A DNA stretch of 32,515 nt from Planctomycetota bacterium (GCA_963204965.1 CAUJKA010000286.1:1-32515); one strand, 5' to 3'. Counted from the first letter of the stretch, positions 9,476 to 17,491 are shown. Program-made: numbers and translations. The notes: generated from the sequence alone by a model not told the origin.

Positions 9476-9865
9476 TTGCCTCACTTCAACTCGCCGGGCA
9501 GGTCAGCTCAACACGTGAATCTGATTCAAATTGTCTTGCGGGTTATCATCGGGTTGAACGGAGTCCTACTGACATTTGGTGGGTCTAGCTTATTCCTCAT
9601 CTTGCTTGCGGTAGGGCCTTGGATGAATCAAAGGTCTCCAGACAGTGAGTCGATTTTTTACGGACTCTATGGCTTATTACTCTTCTTTTTCGGAGCCTAT
9701 CAACTGATCGTGTCCGTCAGAAACTTCAACGGTCGTTCATTGGCAATTGGTTATTCCTTGTGTCTTGCTGGATTTCTGATGGCACCGTGGGCTGCCTGGG
9801 TTGAAGTTGGAGTCTTTATCACGGGGATGGTGTTGCTGGGGCAGCAGCGAGAGAGGATTGAATGA
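9476..9865 (+). CDS. Small integral membrane protein, unrecognised
   Basis: A 129-residue frame beginning at TTG, with no convincing ATG before 9622. Four hydrophobic stretches are visible: IVLRVIIGLNGVLLTFG through LFLILLAVG, GLYGLLLFFFGAYQLIV, LAIGYSLCLAGFLMAPW and VGVFITGMVLLG. A cytoplasmic charged tail (QQRERIE) closes it. It lies 72 nt after the second propeller gene on the same strand and is as AT-rich as that gene. Small membrane proteins of this kind occur in immunity clusters, but nothing in the sequence identifies one here. The exact start is uncertain. Confidence 0.6.
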   Translation: MPHFNSPGRSAQHVNLIQIVLRVIIGLNGVLLTFGGSSLFLILLAVGPWMNQRSPDSESIFYGLYGLLLFFFGAYQLIVSVRNFNGRSLAIGYSLCLAGFLMAPWAAWVEVGVFITGMVLLGQQRERIE

Positions 9866-10008
9866 CAGCGATCTTCGAAGATTTTCAAAAATAGTCAAAA
9901 ACTGTTAAGGTGGGTGACCGTGCGAAAAACGTGGGCTATGTCCCCGTGCCCATAGTCCCCCGAATACGATTTGTCCTCGAAGCGAGCGTGAGTTAAATCG
10001 AAAAGCAG
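9866..10008. other. Intergenic gap between convergent genes
   Basis: 143 bases between a plus-strand and a minus-strand gene. No strong hairpin with a T tract was found. A G/C-rich phrase around 9910-9962 (GTGGGTGACCGTGCG, then CCCCGTGCCCATAGTCCCCC) contrasts with its AT-rich surroundings and may be a degenerate repeat fragment. Confidence 0.3.
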
Positions 10009-10425
10009 TCATGCCGAATACTTCGAACAATTCATGAGGCTGAGAACGCGAACTAAAACGAAGGGCGATACGCAGAACCAGATTCCTGCTATGGCGAGAA
10101 CGATCCTTATATCGTGGATCACTATCCATGCACCAATGACTGGAGGAATCAGCAACAAGACATCTATTGCTCCTGTCACAAAGCCATCAAGAAGGATTCG
10201 GAACAATGAGGCATCGCGTCGGTGAAGAATCTCGCATGCTTTGTAGACCTTGCCTGCGTCGAACAGAGCGAGCTGAGACAGGATAGCAGGACGAAACAAT
10301 GAAATCGGAACTGCTTTCAAAAAATCTTGGATTGAAAAGCCGGAGTAAGCTGATGCAAGAACCGCCGTTACAAGAGCGAGATACACAACAGCTACACCGA
10401 AGATTAGAACAGCTCTGTTCAACAT
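10009..10425 (-). CDS. Small integral membrane protein, unrecognised
   Basis: 138 residues starting at ATG. Hydrophobic segments are AVLIFGVAVVYLALVTAVLA near the N-terminus, a central GFVTGAIDVLLLIPPVIGAW, and IRIVLAIAGIWFCVSPFVLV near the C-terminus, with a positively charged middle section (KVYKACEILHRRDASLFR). Three or four membrane passes are predicted. It is last in a run of small minus-strand genes. No family was recognised. Confidence 0.6.
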   Translation of the reverse strand: MLNRAVLIFGVAVVYLALVTAVLASAYSGFSIQDFLKAVPISLFRPAILSQLALFDAGKVYKACEILHRRDASLFRILLDGFVTGAIDVLLLIPPVIGAWIVIHDIRIVLAIAGIWFCVSPFVLVRVLSLMNCSKYSA

Positions 10426-10674
10426 GGGATTCTTCGTGCCCCCTTGGCATAGCGGATATATTCTTCGGTGCCATCTTCAAACGGTAGACTTATTTGTACT
10501 GTGAAATGCTACCATATCGCAAGATGAATAGGAGACTCTGAAACATTGATAGGAAATGCGACGTCGTCGAATTCTAATCTGCTTCAATTGAAGCAAAAAC
10601 TCAACTCCACATGGTTGGTATCATCTCTTTTTGCCAAGCATTTTCGGATCGCGAGCCTTGAAAATCGCGGCCAG
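10426..10674. other. Non-coding gap, no recognisable feature
   Basis: About 250 AT-rich bases between two minus-strand genes. Short frames here on the plus strand have no start context or protein-like composition. No repeat, hairpin terminator or RNA gene was seen. Confidence 0.4.
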
Positions 10675-11133
10675 CTAAACACTCCATCCAGCCTCTACCA
10701 CACAATCGCCGTCAAACTTCACAAAACCACCAACTTCCCCTGCGTCGATAATTAAGTCAGTCATAATTAGCAGTTCAAAGGAGCCGTCGTCGAAGAGTTC
10801 AAGGTCTATACGCTTCGTCAAATCAATTTTGACATCATCTTTGGGCTTAAGAAATCCGAACAATCGTTGCCGCTTTGGCTTAGGCGGCAATGAAGCAATT
10901 GCCAGTTCCACTATTTGGTCAAGCTGTGGAAGAATTGTCGCCCAAATTCGCTTTTGCTCTTCACTGGGTGTATTTCCGCTACCAAATATCCGAAGTTCAC
11001 TTTTCCCATTACTCCAATCAGAAATCCAACTATGGCTAAACGACTGGTAATACCCAAACATTTGTTCCGATATTGACTTATGGCCAGATACCATTGGGCT
11101 CCAATTATGCGGACTCTCGCTATTGCTCAACAT
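10675..11133 (-). CDS. Soluble immunity-like protein (DUF6985/DUF2262-like, tentative)
   Basis: 152 residues without signal peptide or membrane segment. The order is N-terminal strands rich in Ser and Trp (SHSWISDWSNGKSELRIFG), a helix (SEEQKRIWATILPQLDQIVE), a basic Pro/Lys linker, then strands (IDLELFDDGSFELLIMTD) ending in a Gly-Asp-Cys tail. Strand, helix beginning EEQ, then strand with a D-G turn is the layout of several small immunity-type families I recall (DUF6985, DUF2262, DUF2004). This is a shape-based guess. It follows another small protein of similar layout by 117 nt on the same strand. An alternative start is Met14. Confidence 0.6.
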   Translation of the reverse strand: MLSNSESPHNWSPMVSGHKSISEQMFGYYQSFSHSWISDWSNGKSELRIFGSGNTPSEEQKRIWATILPQLDQIVELAIASLPPKPKRQRLFGFLKPKDDVKIDLTKRIDLELFDDGSFELLIMTDLIIDAGEVGGFVKFDGDCVVEAGWSV

Positions 11134-11250
11134 ATCCGTCCTCTTCTTCGCAAATGGCCTGCATCAGAAGCCACCGACGGGTCAACAACGATCTAACAGG
11201 ACGACCAAACGGGGCCACCTCACGATTCATGGTGCATCATTTGTTTCATT

Positions 11251-11766
11251 TCAGAAAGCTACTAAGTCGAACCTTAGTTTTGGATCTAGCTCCAAGCGAT
11301 CATTGATGCGGCCCACTACCTTTACCCTTATTCCTTCTCCATAAACTGGGCCCAGAGAGTCCTCAAAAAAAACATACATTTCGAAATAGATTAGAGATAT
11401 ACCTTGATTATTGATGAACTGTTCTAGAACCCATCCTGAATCGTAAATTCTCACTGTTGTCAAAGTACACCTTGCCGGGCGAGGATCATCGACAGATGAA
11501 TCTGCGGACAACCAGTTTTTCGCCTCATTAGCTATCAGTTCACGGTTGTGTGACCAGAATTCTGAGAAACGACTCGCTAGCGGTGCCAGGCTTTGAACCA
11601 ATTCCGTTTGATCTGCTTTTGCGTCAATTCCTAGTTTAATCGTTCTGCCTTCAAACCTAACGTTCGCATCCCAAAAAAGTCCATTCCACGTGAACCCGTT
11701 TATCTCTCTTGCTACCATTACTTCTTCCACCAAAGAGCCCAATATTCGGACCGATCGATCCATCAC
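11251..11766 (-). CDS. Soluble immunity-like protein (DUF2262-like, tentative)
   Basis: 171 residues, no signal peptide. Near the N-terminus is a strand pair around NGLFWDANVRFEGRTIKLGI. A helical middle follows (ELVQSLAPLASRFSEFWSHN, then RELIANEAKNWL). The C-terminal strands hold TLTTVRIYDSGWVLEQF, a F/Y-rich YFEMYVFFEDS, and a final GEGIRVKVVG. Strands, a helix with a W at its end, then paired strands with a late G-x-x-I-x-V recall DUF2262-type immunity proteins. The start ATG overlaps the stop of a short upstream ORF by 4 bases, which suggests translational coupling. Family assignment is from recall and is uncertain. Confidence 0.6.
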   Translation of the reverse strand: MMDRSVRILGSLVEEVMVAREINGFTWNGLFWDANVRFEGRTIKLGIDAKADQTELVQSLAPLASRFSEFWSHNRELIANEAKNWLSADSSVDDPRPARCTLTTVRIYDSGWVLEQFINNQGISLIYFEMYVFFEDSLGPVYGEGIRVKVVGRINDRLELDPKLRFDLVAF

Positions 11767-11930
11767 CGTTCGGATTCTGATTCTTCAACGATTCTAAGTG
11801 AAGCTGTGTTGGGATCAATTCCAGCTCGCCCTTTTTGTGCATATCGAGGTACATCGTCAACCCAAACTGGGCCCGTTGGATTAGCGTGGTCATCAACAAC
11901 TGGACTCATATTCGAAGGGACCTTACCCAT
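11763..11930 (-). CDS. Short ORF overlapping the immunity-like gene; possible toxin-tail remnant
   Basis: From the ATG at 11930 this gives 55 residues, with the core phrase GPVWVDDVPRYAQKGRAGID and an acidic end (EESESER). The same frame runs upstream into the 3' end of the phosphoesterase gene, but that part is probably a shadow. The SD is weak. Its 4-base overlap with the next gene and its non-random composition (VVDDHANPTGPVWVDD) favour translation or former translation. It could be the 3' end of a displaced larger gene, for example an orphan toxin tail preceding its immunity gene. It could also be a chance frame. Confidence 0.35.
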   Translation of the reverse strand: MGKVPSNMSPVVDDHANPTGPVWVDDVPRYAQKGRAGIDPNTASLRIVEESESER

Positions 11931-11964
11931 TTGTTCTTGGAGTTCATCCGTGTCCGGTACTTCG

Positions 11965-13041
11965 TTATCCGAAGTTGTATGTCCATTTTTCGGGAGTCCA
12001 GAAGCCTGACTCCCATGAGTCGTGGGTTTGGTACTCGCGGGCTGTAATCTGTGATTTTTCAATCTCAAAATAGAACAGAGCCTGTTTGGGTCCAGAGAAG
12101 TGACTGCTGTTGTCAACGTTAAAGGTGGGTATGCCTTGATCCTTGGGCTTGTTGGATCCGTTCCAACGGAAGACGTTTCGAACATGGGTGTGGCCGTAAA
12201 GAATGGCCGCGACGTTGTAGCCCTTTAAGGCTGCATGAAAGCCGCTTACATCTTCGGGATCCCATTCCATCGTCATTGCCTTGGAATCATCTACGGGCAA
12301 GGCTTGAGCATATCGAAGCACGTCGACGTGATGGGTAATGACGACCGGCCGACCGGAAGAACCGACATGCTCTTTCAGGTCGTCAATCAAAAACTGTAGA
12401 CTATCCAGCGGAGCGTAACGACGTCGACGAGCTGTGCTGCTAACTTGGCCTACAACTATTCCAAGATTCACGCAATGCACTGGCCCCCAATCCCAACTGT
12501 AGTGGACTCCACTGTTCGAAACGTTGTTCACGCCGGTGCGATGTTTATTGCGCTCGATCATCCCCTTCACAGCGAGGCCGTCGCCTTGCGGGCTGTCGTG
12601 ATTGCCATGAACCTCGTAGATCGGCAGCTTCAACCTACCATCCTGGCCAGATAGTCCAAAGGTGTCGACAAATGCCGACCATTCGGTAGCCTGCATTTTC
12701 ACGTTGGCTTTGTCGCCGGTATCGATGCAATCGCCAGCATGAATAACGCCACGTGCTGCTTTCACTACTCCTCCGCCGCTAAGCTCTGGTATCGCCGCTC
12801 CAGGTAGTCGGTTCAATGTATCCACCAGTCGCGAAGTTACCAACTGCGAGCGTGCGTCGAGCTTCGCGGTGTCGTCTGCCTGAGCTAAGAAATGTGTGTC
12901 GCCAACTAAGAAAAAGGCTACCGTCTCATCGTTGGCTTCGTTGGAACGTTCCTGCGGAATGCTCGGTAAGACAGCAGTGGTTGGCAACGTTGCTGTAGCT
13001 GCCATCGTTGATAGGAACTGTCGACGATTCGTTGTAGCCAT
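11965..13041 (-). CDS. Tat-exported calcineurin-like metallophosphoesterase
   Basis: 358 residues. The N-terminus (NRRQFLSTM, then an Ala/Thr-rich hydrophobic stretch) is a twin-arginine signal. All calcineurin-type metal motifs are visible in order: D48-x-H50 (VGDTHF), GD-x2-D at 103-107 (HAGDCIDTGD), GNHD at 146-149, ITHHVD, and GHTH near residue 289. The family cleaves phosphomonoesters or diesters with a dinuclear metal centre. It starts 15 nt after the ceramidase-family stop, so the two form one transcription unit and both are exported. Sequential lipid breakdown is a possible shared role, but the substrate cannot be read from sequence. The gene downstream on this strand overlaps its 3' end only by a shadow frame. 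Confidence 0.9.
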   Translation of the reverse strand: MATTNRRQFLSTMAATATLPTTAVLPSIPQERSNEANDETVAFFLVGDTHFLAQADDTAKLDARSQLVTSRLVDTLNRLPGAAIPELSGGGVVKAARGVIHAGDCIDTGDKANVKMQATEWSAFVDTFGLSGQDGRLKLPIYEVHGNHDSPQGDGLAVKGMIERNKHRTGVNNVSNSGVHYSWDWGPVHCVNLGIVVGQVSSTARRRRYAPLDSLQFLIDDLKEHVGSSGRPVVITHHVDVLRYAQALPVDDSKAMTMEWDPEDVSGFHAALKGYNVAAILYGHTHVRNVFRWNGSNKPKDQGIPTFNVDNSSHFSGPKQALFYFEIEKSQITAREYQTHDSWESGFWTPEKWTYNFG

Positions 13042-13056
13042 AAATGCGTCTCTCGA

Positions 13057-14445
13057 TTATTTAGGGTTGAGCTTGAGGAATAGCTCATCGACTTTGCTAG
13101 TGATTAGCTCTTCGACTTGGGGTGTGTAGGCGGCGCGATGGCCGTACTCGAACATGCCTGTCGAGCCTTCATAGTCGCCTTCGCGAAGGACTCGCAAGCT
13201 GGGAACGTAACTCAACAGGTCGTTGTTGTAGCCGCAGACCCAAGTTGAGTTCCAGCCGTAAGCGGCTTTGAATTTGAGCGAATAATCGACGACCGTTTCG
13301 CCAGTTAAGGCGATGAGTGTTAACTCCTTACCGAACTGCCAAACTTGAATCGGATAGTTGACGCGGTCGGGCAAGGATCCCAACGTTTCGTATTGCCGCT
13401 GGAAGTGCTCGAATTCGCGTCGTTGCATGCCGCTTAGTTTCGGAATCGCTTTTCCAACTTCATCCAGTGTCGGTCCTGGTTGCAACGGCAGCTCAGTCTG
13501 TCCCATGGTTGTGCGAAGCGCGCTACTGAGCGGCTTCATCTCGGAGGCGATTACTTGCCTGACTGCCTCTGCCAAGATATCGCCGTACTTCGAAGCCAGT
13601 GAAGTCGCTTCGGCATCGTTACCGCGGATTCTAGGCAGCGGATTGGCATCGCCTCCACAATTCTGCATGAACATGGCCACTGCTTCGGGATATTGCCGCT
13701 CTAGGGCAATCTGCGCGAATCCTGCATAGTCGCCGTTGATGCTCAATCCACCCAAGGCTGTAGTGTGACACGAGTAACCGAAGAGAATCCCTTTGATCTT
13801 CCCAACCGCTTTGACGACGAGCACAGGCACATCGTGATCGACTGGTCCGCCTAGTGATCGAGTAGCTGCACCACGGGCGCGACGACGATTGACGGCGATG
13901 CCTGCTAAGCCTTGTTCAAAAGTCAATTCTGCTGGTTCCAGCGCGGCGATGGCGGCAGCGATGACTTCACGATACTTCTGATACACCATGGCCGTGTATC
14001 GATCTTTGGCTAAGGACTCTTCCGAGTTGAGCTCGTAGTACAGCCACAAGACATCCTCGGTCACCGGACACGAATGATTGTGAGAGGTGTTGAGTATCAA
14101 CCGATCGCGCGAAAGCCCGTGAGTTTCCAATGCTCCTTTGGCGATGACTGCCACCATCTTATCGCTCAAGCCGACCAAGTCCGCGGTAACGAGTACGGAG
14201 AGCTTCCCCGACTCATCGCGGAGAGCCAGCGCCTTGAGCCAGATCGCATGTTCGACACGTTGCGACATGCGAGTCTTACCTCCGTAACCAGCCAGCGGTA
14301 CGGATTCTTTAGGAGTGATGTCCGCCTTGGCCAGGCCGGCTTGCCATTGTGCCAACACGTCTGGCGACATTGCGTTCCATGTTAGAAGGATGACTAGCGT
14401 GGACAACCATAGACGCTGCCTTGAGCATACTTCGTAGGTCCCCAT
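13057..14445 (-). CDS. Neutral/alkaline non-lysosomal ceramidase-family protein, exported
   Basis: 462 residues from the ATG at 14445, preceded at about nine bases by AAGGGA and followed by a signal peptide (QRLWLSTLVILLTW up to VLAQ). Longer starts would translate the palindromic repeat upstream and are rejected. Family landmarks are AGLAKADITP at the mature N-terminus, PLAGYGGK, NTSHNHSCP (zinc-type His pair), FGYSCHTTALGG, NGDYAG and QNCGGDANPLPR. This matches the N-terminal domain of the neutral ceramidase family, which hydrolyses the amide of ceramide. In characterised enzymes the last motif reads GDVSPN with a Ser nucleophile. Here Asn occupies that site (codon 13642-13644), and the C-terminal Ig-like domain seems short or absent, so true ceramidase activity is doubtful. 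First gene of an operon with the phosphoesterase. Confidence 0.88.
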   Translation of the reverse strand: MGTYEVCSRQRLWLSTLVILLTWNAMSPDVLAQWQAGLAKADITPKESVPLAGYGGKTRMSQRVEHAIWLKALALRDESGKLSVLVTADLVGLSDKMVAVIAKGALETHGLSRDRLILNTSHNHSCPVTEDVLWLYYELNSEESLAKDRYTAMVYQKYREVIAAAIAALEPAELTFEQGLAGIAVNRRRARGAATRSLGGPVDHDVPVLVVKAVGKIKGILFGYSCHTTALGGLSINGDYAGFAQIALERQYPEAVAMFMQNCGGDANPLPRIRGNDAEATSLASKYGDILAEAVRQVIASEMKPLSSALRTTMGQTELPLQPGPTLDEVGKAIPKLSGMQRREFEHFQRQYETLGSLPDRVNYPIQVWQFGKELTLIALTGETVVDYSLKFKAAYGWNSTWVCGYNNDLLSYVPSLRVLREGDYEGSTGMFEYGHRAAYTPQVEELITSKVDELFLKLNPK

Positions 14446-14473
14446 TGGTTTCGGTCCCTTCATCAATTGGATC

Positions 14474-14539
14474 GTAGTGGACGAGGTAACGAGTCCTGTC
14501 ACACGAAGATTTGCGGGGACTCGTAACCTCGTCCACTAC
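14474..14539. repeat. Palindromic element A: 23-bp inverted repeat between divergent genes
   Basis: The left arm is 14474-14496 and the right arm 14517-14539, with a 20-base loop. 22 of 23 positions pair; the one mismatch is in the ninth base of the right arm. Arms begin GTAGTGGACGAGGT. It lies in the divergent region between the ceramidase and HEAT genes and has no T tract, so it is not a simple terminator. Both flanking reading frames, if extended, translate through it into a GLVTSST peptide, which shows that those extensions are artefacts of the repeat. Confidence 0.9.
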
Positions 14540-14672
14540 AGAGCTTCCGATTGTAACGCTTAAGCCGTTAAAGTTGACTCTTTCTTTTACGGAATTGTTG
14601 CCAGAAAGCATCACTGGTTCTAGTTCGTCTGGCATAGTTTCAGGTGCGTTTGTTCTCAAAGGAAATCGATCC

Positions 14673-16220
14673 ATGTCGCCCTCCAATTTCATAGCCAGTT
14701 CGACTACTTGGAAGTTATTGGAAACTACGGAAACTCCAGCCGCATTAGTGCTGCTTGGGGCAGGCTTGACACATCCGGTCCCGGAAGTCCGACACGCCAG
14801 CTTAAAATCGCTGATCGTTCGCAACAGTGATACAGCGAATATGCTGATTTTGACGCATTGGAATGTCTACGGCGCCAAAGATCATGCACTTCTTCGCTCG
14901 CATGCGTCTCAATTTGCTTCTGCGGTTCGAACGCTGCTCTCACGAGGTTCGATGGCGATTAAGAGCATGATGCTCGAGGCCATTTCGCAGCTCGACTTGT
15001 GCGAGTCGGTGGACATGCTTTTGGAACTTGCCATCAATGTAAAACACCCGCTAAACGAACAGGCCGGCGAGTGCTTGCTGTCCATGTGTCGCACTTGGGG
15101 CTCGGCCAGCCGCCACGGTGAGACTCGTGGAGCAACACAACGACCGACTCTTGTGCATATGTTGCACAATGAACTTCTGCGGAATCCGAAAAACGATCTG
15201 ATCATCAAGGCTTGGCTCTCCGTGGTCCATTGGGAAGACGGACAACAGCGCAGCCTGTTGGCCGATACCAGCAACACTGCTTACTCCAGTATGCTCAAGG
15301 CCTTTAGCGAGACCGAAGATCCAGGTGCTCTTCAGTTGCTAGCCGGCTACTTCTGGCGTTCGACTACGCCGGCGAGTATTCAAGCGACGATCTCCGAACA
15401 AAAGAGCCCTGCTCTAGCTATCGAGATGGCCAAGCTGATCCCTGATGAACAACTTGAAGCCATCCTCTACCGCCTGCGAACTGCGAAGCCGCTTCGCTGT
15501 GTCGACAACATCGACTTCGATCAAGTCTCCTTGGACCGAGTTACGCAGCGTCGATTGCTATTGATCATTTCTGCAGCTCGCGAAGACATTCGCTGGGCGT
15601 TGGCTCGATGCACTGTACTGGCCAAAGGGACAAGTGCGGAATCGCGTCGGCTGGCTACCGAAGTCCTGCATTGGATTCGACCAGTGAATCTTGAGAAATT
15701 GATTTCCATCATGCAGGACGACTCGATCAGTGGTGGCCAAGAAGCCTATCGAGCCATCCACGAAGTGCTGACCTGGCTCAAACATCCTTCGGTGCCGTTG
15801 CGGAAGGCATCGATTCAATTCTTCAGCGAGTTCAATGTAGAAAATCTTCTGAAGCAGATCAATTTTTGGCCGGCTCGCATGTGTCGCGTGATGGCAGAGA
15901 TCGTTTCGGTAGTCGATTCCAACAAGCTGGCGACTTTGAACGCTCATCTAGATAGCCCGGCACCCAAGAAGCGAATCGCTGCCTTGCAGGCTGTGGAGTA
16001 TTTGAACTGTGCCAGCGATGTCCGTGATGCGGTGCTGGGCATGTTGCATGATCCAAGAATCGAAGTCCGCGTAAGAGCCATCGATACACTGAGTGCTTCC
16101 AATGACGTGAGCTTGCAGGAGCTGATTCCAACTCTGTTAGGCGACGCCAACACGGATGTCGTCGATGCTGCCAATCGAGCTTCGAAGCGCTTCGAGCGAC
16201 TGAATTCATCGCAATCCTAA
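14673..16220 (+). CDS. HEAT-repeat protein
   Basis: 515 residues from the ATG at 14673, preceded at about eight bases by AAAGGAAA. The frame is open from 14511, but that extension translates the palindromic repeat. The protein is almost wholly helical with HEAT/armadillo-type pairs. Clear units are HPVPEVRHASLKSLIVR near the N-terminus, HPSVPLRKASIQFF, SPAPKKRIAALQAVEYL, DPRIEVRVRAIDTL and DANTDVVDAANRASKRF at the C-terminus. Such proteins are binding scaffolds without catalytic residues. No signal peptide or membrane segment is visible, so it is probably cytoplasmic. A small membrane protein follows after 24 nt and may be cotranscribed. The partner is unknown. Confidence 0.85.
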   Translation: MSPSNFIASSTTWKLLETTETPAALVLLGAGLTHPVPEVRHASLKSLIVRNSDTANMLILTHWNVYGAKDHALLRSHASQFASAVRTLLSRGSMAIKSMMLEAISQLDLCESVDMLLELAINVKHPLNEQAGECLLSMCRTWGSASRHGETRGATQRPTLVHMLHNELLRNPKNDLIIKAWLSVVHWEDGQQRSLLADTSNTAYSSMLKAFSETEDPGALQLLAGYFWRSTTPASIQATISEQKSPALAIEMAKLIPDEQLEAILYRLRTAKPLRCVDNIDFDQVSLDRVTQRRLLLIISAAREDIRWALARCTVLAKGTSAESRRLATEVLHWIRPVNLEKLISIMQDDSISGGQEAYRAIHEVLTWLKHPSVPLRKASIQFFSEFNVENLLKQINFWPARMCRVMAEIVSVVDSNKLATLNAHLDSPAPKKRIAALQAVEYLNCASDVRDAVLGMLHDPRIEVRVRAIDTLSASNDVSLQELIPTLLGDANTDVVDAANRASKRFERLNSSQS

Positions 16221-16244
16221 CGAGCAATCCTAAAGGTCAAAATC

Positions 16245-16694
16245 ATGATTCTGTTTGATGAAGAGGGTCCGGTAGCCTTCACGCTATCGAATGTGAAGCC
16301 GACAGTGATCAATGAAGCCGCGCTGTTGGAAAAGGACGGCTTTGACTATTCGTTGATCTGGATGCCCGCGTTAGGACTGTGCGTCTTAGCCGGCTTGATC
16401 CGCTTGGGGTTCTATCTCTATCGTCGTCAGCAGCTCAAGCACAAGTCGAATGATCCGGTGGTACTGTTTCATGAGTTGTGCCATGCCTATTCTCTCAGTT
16501 GGTCACAACGTCGTGCCTTGTTAAAGTTGGCCGAGATTCGTAAGACAGCCAATCCATGTCTGGTAATTTTTGACGCTGCTCTATGGCCAGACTTCAACGA
16601 TCCGCTCGTCAGCCGGTCGTTGGCGAACAAGCTTTCAGAACTTCATCGAATGCTGTTCAAGCCGATCGCTCCGGTTGAAGCTAAGCCTAGTTAG
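16245..16694 (+). CDS. Small single-pass membrane protein, unrecognised
   Basis: 149 residues from ATG, with AAAGGT ten bases upstream. About 38 N-terminal residues precede one membrane helix (LIWMPALGLCVLAGLIRLGF) ending in a basic YRRQQLKHK, which suggests the C-terminal half is cytoplasmic. That half is helical: LFHELCHAYSLSWSQRRALL followed by LAEIRKTANPCLVIFDAALW and LANKLSELHRML. The 24-nt gap after the HEAT-repeat gene suggests one operon. The HELCH sequence is not a convincing zinc-protease HExxH. No function is assigned. Confidence 0.7.
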   Translation: MILFDEEGPVAFTLSNVKPTVINEAALLEKDGFDYSLIWMPALGLCVLAGLIRLGFYLYRRQQLKHKSNDPVVLFHELCHAYSLSWSQRRALLKLAEIRKTANPCLVIFDAALWPDFNDPLVSRSLANKLSELHRMLFKPIAPVEAKPS

Positions 16695-16702
16695 CAGAAG
16701 TT

Positions 16703-16761
16703 GAACCGCTGGCGCTAGCCGCAGTCTGCTCGTATCTGACTGCGGCTAGCGCCTGCGGTTC
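16703..16761. repeat. Palindromic element B: 24-bp inverted repeat
   Basis: The arms are 16703-16726 and 16738-16761, pairing at 23 of 24 positions around an 11-base loop. The core of the arm is GGCGCTAGCCGCAGTC. It begins nine bases after the stop of the membrane-protein gene and lies between convergent genes. It could end transcription from both sides, but has no clear T tract. A further perfect 7-bp GC hairpin (16800-16806 with 16810-16816, loop GGA) follows. Confidence 0.9.
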
Positions 16762-16841
16762 ATAAAATGCTTTACGCCGTGGAAGCCGAAGAAGAACTTG
16801 CGGGCGGGACGCCCGCGTACCCCGCCAGCGCACCGCAGGAG

Positions 16842-17327
16842 CTAGGCTTTGCGGTCGTCGACGAAGGACCAAGGAAGTCTTGCAGTTAGACCGCTGGTTA
16901 GCGGATGAATGCCTTGGTCGCTTAAGGGCGCGGTGTCGACAAGCTTTTGCAGCAGCCCGTGGACTTGGCAAATCTGATGCACGACAAAGTGCGCTCCGGA
17001 CTCGATCAGCAAATTGCGAGATTCGACGAGCTCGGGTGCTAAATAGGCTAACTGCAACGAAGCTGGATATCGCTTACGATGTTGAGCGATCGCCAATCCG
17101 CTGGAGGCTAGCTGCGTCGCTTCGCCAATTGCCCAAAAAGAGAAGGCCAGTTGCGTGTTTTCTCCAAGCTGGTCGAGAGCGAGTCGTTGATGCCGCCGAT
17201 CGTTCTTTTGGCCGCGATCGCTTTTCTGCCAAAGGTCCAAGAATTGCTTGACGACGACCGTAACTAAGTTGGTTGAATCACTGCTGGTCCAGTAGAGCAC
17301 TTGTCCGGCAAGCTTGTTTGTCCGCAT
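16842..17327 (-). CDS. Conserved-looking hypothetical protein, mostly helical
   Basis: 161 residues from ATG. The composition is protein-like and alternates hydrophobic and polar helices: STNLVTVVVKQFLDLWQKSD, then ALDQLGENTQLAFSFWAIGE, then ESRNLLIESGAHFVVHQICQ and a Pro-Trp C-terminal segment (LTARLPWSFVDD). No signal peptide, membrane helix or catalytic motif was recognised. The overlapping plus-strand frame (16880-17251) is Arg/Ala-rich and has the look of a shadow. It is bounded on both sides by palindromic repeat elements. Function unknown. Confidence 0.6.
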   Translation of the reverse strand: MRTNKLAGQVLYWTSSDSTNLVTVVVKQFLDLWQKSDRGQKNDRRHQRLALDQLGENTQLAFSFWAIGEATQLASSGLAIAQHRKRYPASLQLAYLAPELVESRNLLIESGAHFVVHQICQVHGLLQKLVDTAPLSDQGIHPLTSGLTARLPWSFVDDRKA

Positions 17328-17341
17328 GTGTTACTGCCGCC

Positions 17342-17491
17342 TGAAACTAGCCGCCACGCGTTAGCGTCCGGTTTTTCCTGTATTTAAAAGCGGTTCTTCC
17401 GCAGTTTTCGATCAGGCTAAATCTTGTTTTTTGTCAACGAGACACTTCAGATCCATAGGAACCGGAGCCTAACGGCTGGCGGCTAGTTTCA
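17342..17491. repeat. Element C: about 150-bp MITE-like unit with 32-bp terminal inverted repeats
   Basis: The left end 17342-17373 and right end 17460-17491 are inverted copies. The outer 15 bases (TGAAACTAGCCGCCA) match exactly; inner differences are two CG/GC swaps. The 86-base middle is AT-rich with no coding potential. It sits between the start of the 161-residue gene and the 3' end of the receiver gene. Size and terminal repeats resemble a non-autonomous miniature element; no target-site duplication was established. Confidence 0.75.

Noticed and set aside
15859..16227. Minus-strand frames opposite the HEAT-repeat gene
   Set aside because: Shadow frames rich in Arg, Ser and Trp; the plus-strand frame shows repeated HEAT units.
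16485..16505. HELCH in the small membrane protein as a zinc-protease motif
   Set aside because: The pattern is HELCH, matching HExxH literally, but it lies in a short amphipathic helix of a 149-residue protein with no third ligand or protease fold visible.
16880..17251. 123-residue plus-strand frame overlapping the 161-residue gene
   Set aside because: Arg/Ala-rich composition typical of a shadow frame; the minus-strand protein is more protein-like.
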